From Nonomuraea angiospora (GTDB taxonomy: Bacteria > Actinomycetota > Actinomycetes > Streptosporangiales > Streptosporangiaceae): DNA of 64,000 nucleotides. The DNA lies in the NCBI RefSeq assembly GCF_014873145.1, contig NZ_JADBEK010000001.1:8122001-8186000 (forward strand). Reading direction: 5' to 3'. Made by a program: the position numbers and the translations under genes. Position 1 is the stretch's first letter, and the number at the start of each line of letters is the position of its first letter. This document shows, one piece after another, positions 57,641-64,000 of the stretch. The notes below the pieces were generated by a model. It saw only the letters and a list, made by a program, of their open reading frames with translations, was not told where the DNA came from and did not search any database.

Positions 57641-60031
57641 TCACCTCGACCACCTCGACCGGGCCGACCCGGCGAGGCGGCCCTCACTCTCGCGGCCACG
57701 CCTCATCGCCCGGTTCGCCTCGTCCAGGCGGCCCGACTGGGGGTGGGCCACTCCCGGATCGCTCTGATCGACTTCCGGCGGGGCGGCATCCTCGACATCC
57801 GCCAACGTCAGTAACGCTGCCGCCATGCCCTCGACGTCCTGTTCTTCCTCGGCGGCGGTCACGGCCACGTGCGCGCACGACAGCCAGTCGGTGGTGCGTC
57901 CGCCGGTACGGAAGTGGCCGCGCAACGCGTCGGTCAGCAGCCACGCGGACCGGCGCGGGCCGGACAGTGCCGCTTGGTGGATGGCCGCCACGAGGTTGCG
58001 ATGCTCGGCCGCCAGCCAGTCCGCCGCCGAGGCGGGGTCGTCGAAGGAGACCGGTGCCACGCCGGAGTCAGCGGCCGGCGGCAACAGGACACAGCCGGGG
58101 TACAACCGCCTGGCCGCGGCGCGGGTACTGCGTAAATACCAGTCGTATAGCCTCTGCCTGGTCTCTTCTACGCTTTCTGGGCTTTCCTCCGCGTGGGCGC
58201 GGTCGGCGGCGAACAGGCGCAGCAGGTCGTGAAAGCGGTAGCGGCCAGGCGCGTGCTGATCGATCAGGTGGGCGGTGGCGAGCCGGGTCAACTGGCGTCC
58301 GGCCTGATCGATGGTGGACCCGCGCAGGGCGGCGGCGCATTCGACGGTGACGTCCGGCCCAGGTACGAGGCCGAGCAGCCGGAAAAGGAGACGCTCGTCC
58401 GGAGTCAGGGCGGCGTAGGACAGGCCCAGCGTTCCGCGAACGGCGTTCTGCTCGTCGCCGTCGATGCGCAGCGCGGCGAGCCGGTCGCCTCGGCGCATCT
58501 CGCCGACGTATTCCGCCACGCTCTGGTGCCGGTCCAGCATGACGTTGGCCATCGCGATCCGCAGCGCCAGCGGAAGATGAGCGCACAGCCGTCCGAGCTC
58601 CGCTATCGCCTCCCGCTCCGCCTGCGCCTGGTCGGGGCCGAGTATCGAGGTGAGCAGCGCCGTGGACTCCTGCGGGGAGAAGACGCTGAGCGTCACGTGC
58701 GAGGTGTCGCCGTGCATGGACATGCCGCGTAGTTGGTCGCGGCTGGTGATCAGCACGACGCAGTCCGAGCTGGGCAGGAGCGCGCGCACCTGGGAGACGT
58801 CGCGCGCGTTGTCCAGCACGATCAGCATGCGACGATTCGCCAGCAAGCTGCGCAGCAGCGCCGAGCGGGCGTCCAGCTCCGCCGGGATCCTCTCAGCGGC
58901 GACGTCCAAGCCCTTGAGCAGCACCTCCAACGCGGTCGCGGGCTCCAGCGGGCTGCCTGGGCCGAAGCCGCGCAGGTTCACGTACAGCTGGCCGTCGGGG
59001 AAGGACCGGACCATTCGGTGACCCCAGTGGACGGCCAGGGCGGTCTTGCCCACGCCCGCGGTGCCGGTGATCACCGCGATCCTGACCAGTCGCGTCGCCT
59101 CGCTCTCGTCGGGTCGCACCAGGCCGTCCAAGGTTCGCAGCTCGTCGGCACGGCCGGTGAACGCGGCGATGTCGCACGGTAGCTGCCGCGGGCGTACCGC
59201 CACGGAATCGTGCTGCCCGTCGAGGCCGGCACCGGCTGATGGAACGCTCACCTGCGGCATCAGTCCGGGGTCGGCGGCGAGGATGGACCGGTGCAGCCGG
59301 CGCAGCTCGTCCCCCGGGTCAATGCCCAGCTCCTCCGCCAGCAGGTCGGCGACCGTGAGGTAAGCCTGCAGCGCCTCGCCCTGCCGGCCGCCCCGGTACA
59401 GGGCGAGCATGAGCTGCTCCCAAAGCCGTTCCCGCAGGGGGTACACGGCGATGGCGGATCGCAGATCGGCGACGATCTGCCGGTGCAGACCAGCCTGAAG
59501 ATCCAGGTCGAACGAGCGCTCCAGCGACTGCACGCGGTCCTCGGTGAGGCGTCCGGCGTACTCGCGGTGCAACGACTCCGACGGCACGTCGGCCAGCGCA
59601 GGTCCGCGCCACAGATCGAGCGCGTCGCGCAGCAGGGCGGCCTCCGCTCGTGCTTCGGTCGCTCTCTGGGCACTGCGAACGAGACCGTGGAACCGGCTGA
59701 CGTCCACCTCGTCATCGCCGGCCTGGATCAGGTATCCATCCTGGCAGGTGCGGATCAGCTGGGTGTCGTCCGTGTGATCACCGAGGACGCGGCGCAGCCT
59801 GGCGACATGGGTGTGCAGGGTCGCCCGCACATTGCCCGGTGTGTCACTGTGCCAGATGTGATTGATCATCAGCTCTGTGGAAACGGGCTGGTTCGGGTGG
59901 AGCAGGAGGGTGGCCAGCAGGATTCTCTGCTTGGCCGCGGGGACGAGGATTCGTCGTCCCCGCCTGGTCACCTCCATCGCGCCCAATAGTCCGAAGGCGG
60001 TTTCCGGCTCTGGCTGCTGCCCGTGCGGCAA
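57641..60031 (-). CDS. AfsR/SARP-type regulator with truncated TPR region
   Basis: A 796-residue regulator. Order: OmpR-like winged helix (about 15-95), BTAD domain (about 100-255), NB-ARC ATPase with Walker A TGTAGVGKT (322-330), Walker B L-I-V-L-D-N-A near 403-409, then helical and winged-helix parts (about 540-640). AfsR-type proteins end with a TPR array and reach about 950-1050 residues; here only a degenerate start remains (V-A-H-P-Q-S-G-R-L-D-E-A-N), followed by an Arg/Ser-rich tail. Start TTG at 60031 preceded by GGAG. It may still activate transcription, with altered control by a partner. No biosynthetic cluster is visible next to it. Confidence 0.83.
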   Translation of the reverse strand: MPHGQQPEPETAFGLLGAMEVTRRGRRILVPAAKQRILLATLLLHPNQPVSTELMINHIWHSDTPGNVRATLHTHVARLRRVLGDHTDDTQLIRTCQDGYLIQAGDDEVDVSRFHGLVRSAQRATEARAEAALLRDALDLWRGPALADVPSESLHREYAGRLTEDRVQSLERSFDLDLQAGLHRQIVADLRSAIAVYPLRERLWEQLMLALYRGGRQGEALQAYLTVADLLAEELGIDPGDELRRLHRSILAADPGLMPQVSVPSAGAGLDGQHDSVAVRPRQLPCDIAAFTGRADELRTLDGLVRPDESEATRLVRIAVITGTAGVGKTALAVHWGHRMVRSFPDGQLYVNLRGFGPGSPLEPATALEVLLKGLDVAAERIPAELDARSALLRSLLANRRMLIVLDNARDVSQVRALLPSSDCVVLITSRDQLRGMSMHGDTSHVTLSVFSPQESTALLTSILGPDQAQAEREAIAELGRLCAHLPLALRIAMANVMLDRHQSVAEYVGEMRRGDRLAALRIDGDEQNAVRGTLGLSYAALTPDERLLFRLLGLVPGPDVTVECAAALRGSTIDQAGRQLTRLATAHLIDQHAPGRYRFHDLLRLFAADRAHAEESPESVEETRQRLYDWYLRSTRAAARRLYPGCVLLPPAADSGVAPVSFDDPASAADWLAAEHRNLVAAIHQAALSGPRRSAWLLTDALRGHFRTGGRTTDWLSCAHVAVTAAEEEQDVEGMAAALLTLADVEDAAPPEVDQSDPGVAHPQSGRLDEANRAMRRGRESEGRLAGSARSRWSR

Positions 60032-60126
60032 GGCTGCTCCTGTGTCCGTAGTGACCCCATGAGTCGGGGGGCTTTTCGGCTATGTGAGCTCTTCCGGGGA
60101 AGGATCCTCGGCCGGCGCAGGCCTGC

Positions 60127-60294
60127 TCATGCCTGGCCGATGTCTCCGTCGACCTTGCGGTAGGCGTTCTTGACCCGGATCCGGTCGCCGTCGAACTCGT
60201 ACAGGTCGCAGCCGTCCACCCGGTGCACCCGCCCGTTCTCGTCCGTGCGCGTGTAGGACCACTGCCCGGCCCCGCGGTCGCCTGGCGCACCGGC
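60127..60294 (-). pseudogene. NTF2-like gene remnant, in frame behind the MFS stop
   Basis: About 55 codons read G-A-G-Q-W-S-Y-T-R-T-D-E-N-G-R-V-H-R, then V-D-G-C-D-L-Y-E-F-D-G-D-R-I-R-V-K and K-V-D-G-D-I-G-Q-A, the C-terminal half of an NTF2/SnoaL-like protein. It has no start; it follows the MFS stop in the same frame and ends in TGA at 60127-60129. Read-through of the MFS stop would append it. Confidence 0.65.
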
Positions 60295-61524
60295 TCAGGG
60301 CTCGTGACGCAGCCGTGAGAAGAGGAACGGGACCCAGCTCACGGCCATGATCACGGCGCCGAGCCACAGCGCGGAGCGCACGCCCCACACCTCGCCGAGC
60401 GCGCCCGCCAGCAGGCCGCCCACCCCGACCGCGCCCATCAGGAGCAGACGCATCGTGGCCGTCATCCTGCCGAGCATGTCATCGGGCGTGACCCGTTGCC
60501 GCAGGCTGGTCAGCAGCACGTTGTTGACCCCGGTGCGGAACGTCAGCACGAACCATCCTGCCGCTGCCGCCCACAGCCACGGCCCCCGGCCCAGGAACGG
60601 GATCAGCAGCGAGGCGGGCGCGGTGGCCAGGCCGGCGAGCCAGGTGGCCCGTCCGGTGCCCAGGCGGCGGGCGATCGCGTGGGCGGCGGACGAGCCGGCC
60701 AGCGCTCCGAGGCCTCCGACGGCCAGGTACGCGCCGAGCACCCACTCCGGATAGCCGAGCTGGCCGACCAGGAGGACCGGCAGCAGTACCGAGCACAGAG
60801 GGAACGCCAGGTTCGCCAGCGTCCCCTGGATCAGGGCCGCCACCAGCACCGCGTTCCCGAACAGGAAGCGCACCCCCGCCACGATCTGCCGCCGGACGGG
60901 CTCCCGGGCCGGCGAGGCCGCCACCGGCGGCGGCTCGGGGACGCCGCGGAGCCAGGCGGCCGACCACAGGTAGCTCAGCGCGTCCACCAGCACCGCCAGT
61001 GGCGCGCCGATGAGCTGCACCAGCACCCCGGCCGTGCTCCGTCCGGCGATATCAGACCCCGCTCCCGTCGCGACCAGCAGCGAGTTCGCGGACGTCAGCC
61101 GTTCGCGCCCCACCAGTCCCGGCACGAGACTCATCGACGCCACGTCGAACAGCAGCGTCCCCGCCCCCATCAGCACCGCCACCGCGTACAGCTGCCCCAT
61201 GGACAGCGACCCCGCCCACCACGCCAGCGGTACCGAAAACAGGACACCCGCCCGTACGACGTCGGTGACGATCATCACCGGCCGCCGCCTGACCCGGTCC
61301 ACCCACGCCCCGGCGGGCAGGCCCAGCGCCAGCACCGTGATCGTGCCGAGTGCCGACAGCAGGCCGACCTCGCCGGCCCCCGCTCCCAGCACGGTGACCG
61401 CGAGCAGCGGAAGCGCGACATAGCTGACCTGACTGCCGAGCTCGCTCACCGCGCGGGCGACGAAGAGGTTGCGGAACCCGCGCATCCGCAGCAGCGGCGG
61501 CTGGTCCATCACTGTTGTTGACAT
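60295..61524 (-). CDS. Major facilitator superfamily transporter
   Basis: A 409-residue protein with about 12 membrane helices; the loop-2 motif G-A-W-V-D-R-V-R-R-R-P-V near 70-81 is the MFS A-type signature. It begins M-S-T-T-V-M-D-Q-P-P-L-L-R with little ribosome-binding sequence; ATG 61509 is possible. Such exporters often move drugs or siderophores. It is divergent from an ArsR-like regulator, across a perfect inverted repeat. Confidence 0.85.
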   Translation of the reverse strand: MSTTVMDQPPLLRMRGFRNLFVARAVSELGSQVSYVALPLLAVTVLGAGAGEVGLLSALGTITVLALGLPAGAWVDRVRRRPVMIVTDVVRAGVLFSVPLAWWAGSLSMGQLYAVAVLMGAGTLLFDVASMSLVPGLVGRERLTSANSLLVATGAGSDIAGRSTAGVLVQLIGAPLAVLVDALSYLWSAAWLRGVPEPPPVAASPAREPVRRQIVAGVRFLFGNAVLVAALIQGTLANLAFPLCSVLLPVLLVGQLGYPEWVLGAYLAVGGLGALAGSSAAHAIARRLGTGRATWLAGLATAPASLLIPFLGRGPWLWAAAAGWFVLTFRTGVNNVLLTSLRQRVTPDDMLGRMTATMRLLLMGAVGVGGLLAGALGEVWGVRSALWLGAVIMAVSWVPFLFSRLRHEP

Positions 61525-61545
61525 GCCCGCAAGGGTGCTGAAATG

Positions 61546-61561
61546 TGGCCTGAAGAGGCCA
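61546..61561. promoter_or_regulatory. Candidate operator between MFS and ArsR-like regulator
   Basis: TGGCCT-GAAG-AGGCCA is a perfect 6-bp inverted repeat in the 61-base divergent spacer. Confidence 0.6.
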
Positions 61562-61585
61562 TCGATTAAGTGACGAGCAAATCCA

Positions 61586-62560
61586 ATGACCCTGAACCTG
61601 ACGTTCACGGCTCACGACGTCGCCAACATCCGCTTCGCCATCTCTCCCCTGGGCGAGGTCGTCGCGAGCGTCCGGGTGGTGAAGGACCCGCGGTCGCACC
61701 CGCTTCTGCGCCCCTGGGCCGACCAGGTACGCCGCAGGCTCCAGCAGGTCGACTGGCGGCTGCTGTCCGACCTCGTGCCGGTGCCGACCGCCACGATCGC
61801 GGGCTTCACCTGCACCCCGCCGTCCACTTCCATACCGGACCTGGAACTCGAACTCGCCACCATGCGAGGCGCGGCCGATCGGGTCCGCTCGGATCTGGAC
61901 GAGATCCCCGGTCCACGTACGAAACGGGTGCAGGACCTCTACGACGACCCGGAAAAGGGCCTGGAGCGGCTGGCGGAGGAGGTGGAGAACTACTGGCGGG
62001 CGGCGCTGCTTCCGTACTGGCCGGCGATCAGGTCCCTGCTCGAGGGCGAGATCCTCTACCGCGCCAGGTTGCTGGCCGCCGGCGGTGCCGGGCGCATGCT
62101 GGCCGATCTCGATGACGCTGTGACCTGGCAGGACGGGACGATGCGCATCCGGCACCGCCAGGTCACGGGCACCCGGTCGCTGCGCGGCCTCGGGCTGCTG
62201 CTGGTGCCGTGCGTGTTCGTCTGGCCCAGGATCTTCTCCGTCACCACCCCGCCCTACCAGCCCACCGTCCGCTACGCGCCGCGCGGCATCGCCACGCTCT
62301 GGGAACGCCGCCGGATGGACCCGCCGGAGGCGCTGGCCGCCGTACTCGGCCAGACCCGCGCCCGCCTGCTGGCCGAGCTCGACCAGCCCACCTCCACGCG
62401 CGACCTGGCCCAGCGCGTCGGCCTCTCCCAGCCCGGCGTCAACCAGCACCTCACCGCGCTCCACAGGGCGGGACTGTGCTCAGCCCACCGCACGGGCAGA
62501 TACGTCCTGTACGCCCGCACCGCCGTAGCCGAAGCCCTTCTGGGAGATCCGCCGGCGTAG
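61586..62560 (+). CDS. ArsR-like winged-helix regulator (DUF5937-type)
   Basis: A 324-residue regulator with a long N-terminal domain (about 1-235; starts M-T-L-N-L-T-F-T-A-H-D-V-A-N-I-R-F) of the kind called DUF5937, and a C-terminal winged helix (about 245-320; S-T-R-D-L-A-Q-R-V-G-L-S-Q-P-G-V-N-Q-H-L). The domain order is reversed compared with ordinary ArsR proteins. It likely represses the divergent MFS gene through the palindrome between them. Confidence 0.82.
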   Translation: MTLNLTFTAHDVANIRFAISPLGEVVASVRVVKDPRSHPLLRPWADQVRRRLQQVDWRLLSDLVPVPTATIAGFTCTPPSTSIPDLELELATMRGAADRVRSDLDEIPGPRTKRVQDLYDDPEKGLERLAEEVENYWRAALLPYWPAIRSLLEGEILYRARLLAAGGAGRMLADLDDAVTWQDGTMRIRHRQVTGTRSLRGLGLLLVPCVFVWPRIFSVTTPPYQPTVRYAPRGIATLWERRRMDPPEALAAVLGQTRARLLAELDQPTSTRDLAQRVGLSQPGVNQHLTALHRAGLCSAHRTGRYVLYARTAVAEALLGDPPA

Positions 62561-62624
62561 GCGTAGCACGAGGTCCGCCCCGCGACGGCGGCCGTGTCCC
62601 GACGCCCGGTCGGCGCGCCGCGAT

Positions 62625-63236
62625 CTAGCCGCAGCCAGGTTCGTCGGCGAGGTACGGCGGGGCGGGCTCGTACTGGATCGCGTTCCGGACAGCGCGGGCA
62701 TGGTCGCGGCCGTGGATGCGCCCCACGAGCCACAACGCCATGTCGATCCCCGCGGACACGCCCTGGCTGGACACCAGGTTGCCGTCCACCACGTACCGGG
62801 CGTCACGTACCACCGTGAGGTCCCCAAGTCGCTCCAACTCGTCCTCGAGGGCTCGTTCCGTGGCCACCCGCCGGCCGCGCGACACCCCTGCGGCGCGCAT
62901 GAGGAACGCGCCGGTGCACACGCTCGTGACCCACTCGACCTTCGCGGCCGTGGTCTTGATCCAGTCCGTGATCGCGGGGTTCCGCATTCCCGCCTCGATC
63001 CGCGAATGGGCGCCGCCCGGGACCAGGAGCACGTCCAGCGGTGGGTGGTCGGCCAGGGTGTGGTCGGGCATCACCCGCATGCCGTTGGCGCAGCGAATGA
63101 GGCCGGGCCCCTCCGCGATGAGCACGACCGTGTCGACGCGGCCCCGGCGCCGGGAGGACCCGTGGAACACCTCCCAAGGGCCGACGAAGTCGAGCTCCTG
63201 AACCCCGTCGAAGACGTAGATCCCGTAGGTGGTCAT
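62625..63236 (-). CDS. DJ-1/PfpI family protein
   Basis: A 203-residue DJ-1/PfpI-fold protein. The nucleophile elbow V-T-S-V-C-T-G-A-F is near 103-111 (Cys about 107) and the conserved Glu is in D-F-V-G-P-W-E-V-F near 16-24. This subgroup (isonitrile-hydratase-like or amidase-like) lacks the AraC DNA-binding tail. The ATG overlaps the EamA stop (ATGA). Function unknown. Confidence 0.83.
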   Translation of the reverse strand: MTTYGIYVFDGVQELDFVGPWEVFHGSSRRRGRVDTVVLIAEGPGLIRCANGMRVMPDHTLADHPPLDVLLVPGGAHSRIEAGMRNPAITDWIKTTAAKVEWVTSVCTGAFLMRAAGVSRGRRVATERALEDELERLGDLTVVRDARYVVDGNLVSSQGVSAGIDMALWLVGRIHGRDHARAVRNAIQYEPAPPYLADEPGCG

Positions 63237-64000
63237 CGGACTTCCTCTCTCTTGAGCACAAGGTCGCTCGCCGGGGCGGTCCGCGCGTCGGCGACCAGGC
63301 TGCCGACCACGAGCGCGCCCCCGGCGAGGTCCAGCCACGTCACCTGCTCTCCCAGCACGAGCACCGCGCCCAGCACCCCGAACACCGGGATCAGCGTGAG
63401 GTAGCCGGCCGCGCGCGCCACCGGCATCCTCCTGAGGGCGGTGAGGTACAGCCAGAACGGCAACGCGTAGTTGAGGATGCCGGCCGCGCCGGCCAGCAGC
63501 AGCTGGGTCGGCGTCACCGAGAGCCGCAGCGGGCCGGCCAGCACGAACTGGCAGACGATCACGAACCCCAGGGCCCACACCTGCTGCGTGAGCGCCGCAG
63601 GAAGCGGTGCGATGGCGGTGACCTGTCTGGAGGCCACCACCACGTAGAACGCGGCCGCGACGACGCTCGCGACGACAAGGCCGTCGCCCGCCCACGACCC
63701 GGCGCCTCCGCCCGCTGAGAACGACACCAGCGCCGAGCCCGCCGTCGCGCCGGCGATGACGACGACGAGCCGCCAGTGCGGTCGCTCCCGCAGCAGGGCC
63801 CAGGCGATGAGCGGCACCATCACCGGCTCGAGGCTCCCCAGCACGCTCGCGTTGGCGGCGCTGGTGAGCGCGAGCCCGGCAAGTCCTAACTGGTAGGCGA
63901 TCCCGGGCTCGAGCAGGCCGACCCAACCGGGCCGCCACGCACCCCTGAGCGAGGCGCCGGTGACCGCGCACGCGGCGGCGAGCGCGCCGACGGAGGCGAT
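63233..64000 (-). CDS. EamA/DMT-family transporter (runs off right edge)
   Basis: At least 255 codons are present; the 5' end is beyond base 64000. It has about eight visible membrane helices and the EamA pattern A-L-T-S-A-A-N-A-S-V-L-G-S-L-E-P-V in the first repeat and L-T-L-I-P-V-F-G-V-L-G-A-V-L in the second. The frame stays open to the edge, so a GTG at 63844 that could be mistaken for a start is internal. Exports small metabolites; substrate unknown. Coupled to the DJ-1/PfpI gene. Confidence 0.83.
   Translation of the reverse strand: MASVGALAAACAVTGASLRGAWRPGWVGLLEPGIAYQLGLAGLALTSAANASVLGSLEPVMVPLIAWALLRERPHWRLVVVIAGATAGSALVSFSAGGGAGSWAGDGLVVASVVAAAFYVVVASRQVTAIAPLPAALTQQVWALGFVIVCQFVLAGPLRLSVTPTQLLLAGAAGILNYALPFWLYLTALRRMPVARAAGYLTLIPVFGVLGAVLVLGEQVTWLDLAGGALVVGSLVADARTAPASDLVLKREEVR

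Noticed and set aside
63233..63844. Complete 203-residue transporter starting at GTG 63844
   Set aside because: The frame continues upstream to the window edge with typical EamA sequence, so this GTG is internal and the gene is partial.
1..64000. tRNA, rRNA, CRISPR array, transposase or integrase genes
   Set aside because: None recognised on either strand; no CCA-ended cloverleaf candidates, regular spaced repeats or recombinase motifs seen by eye.

Overview
The window is high-GC, gene-dense actinomycete chromosome. GTG and TTG starts, class I lysyl-tRNA synthetase, an AfsR/SARP regulator, DUF2332, SAV_915-type and DUF4333 proteins, and an orphan CvnA-like kinase point to the Streptosporangiales (Nonomuraea-like); this placement is inferred from gene content, not from a marker-gene comparison. 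No rRNA, tRNA, CRISPR array, insertion sequence or prophage was seen. Two genes run off the ends: an S9-type peptidase at the left and an EamA/DMT transporter at the right.

Layout. 1-10.3 kb: peptidase start, an RlmA-like rRNA methyltransferase with a large insertion, a short Rho, a tiny zinc-ribbon protein, an MBL hydrolase, a secreted propeller protein, a nitrate-sensor-type kinase, small membrane proteins, a ketopantoate-reductase-like enzyme and a GT2 glycosyltransferase. 10.3-20.5 kb: class I LysRS coupled to a small P-loop kinase; a xylose isomerase / TIM-barrel / Gfo-Idh-MocA operon divergent from a ROK regulator; small enzymes; a LacI regulator with two candidate operators; DUF2332. 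20.5-27.3 kb: a FtsX-type ABC exporter, a NarL regulator, a histidine kinase made of two fused kinase modules (one decayed), and a membrane protein. 27.4-38.4 kb: a potassium island with an APC-type (possibly KimA-like) permease, two tiny membrane peptides, kdpA-B-C-D-E in one overlapping operon, a SAV_915 protein and a KdpD-membrane-domain-like protein. 38.4-42.4 kb: a hydrolase remnant, an ArsR-rhodanese fusion with a cupin behind an autoregulatory palindrome, a WD40-like protein and a leucine-rich-repeat remnant.

42.5-47.0 kb is the most unusual part: a NUDIX-winged-helix protein is translationally coupled to a nucleoside-phosphorylase-type enzyme, followed by a small helical protein and a large TPR-like/transmembrane protein. 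The last three share a 20-residue motif (A-H/R-V-x-x-Q ... G-D/N-V/I-x-I/V) resembling the amyloid-type signalling motifs of bacterial NLR-like immune systems, and the first two also share a C-terminal helical module. I propose a signalling or conflict (possibly anti-phage) system.

47.0-64.0 kb is accessory and regulatory: GntR plus GGCT-like protein, APH kinase, a shortened TDT transporter, a NarL two-component pair whose kinase has a duplicated sensor domain, an acyltransferase, a LysR-controlled VOC/WrbA pair, a SnoaL-like protein, a DUF4333 lipoprotein, an AfsR-like regulator lacking most of its TPR tail, an NTF2-like remnant, an MFS exporter divergent from an ArsR-like regulator, and a DJ-1/PfpI protein coupled to an EamA transporter.
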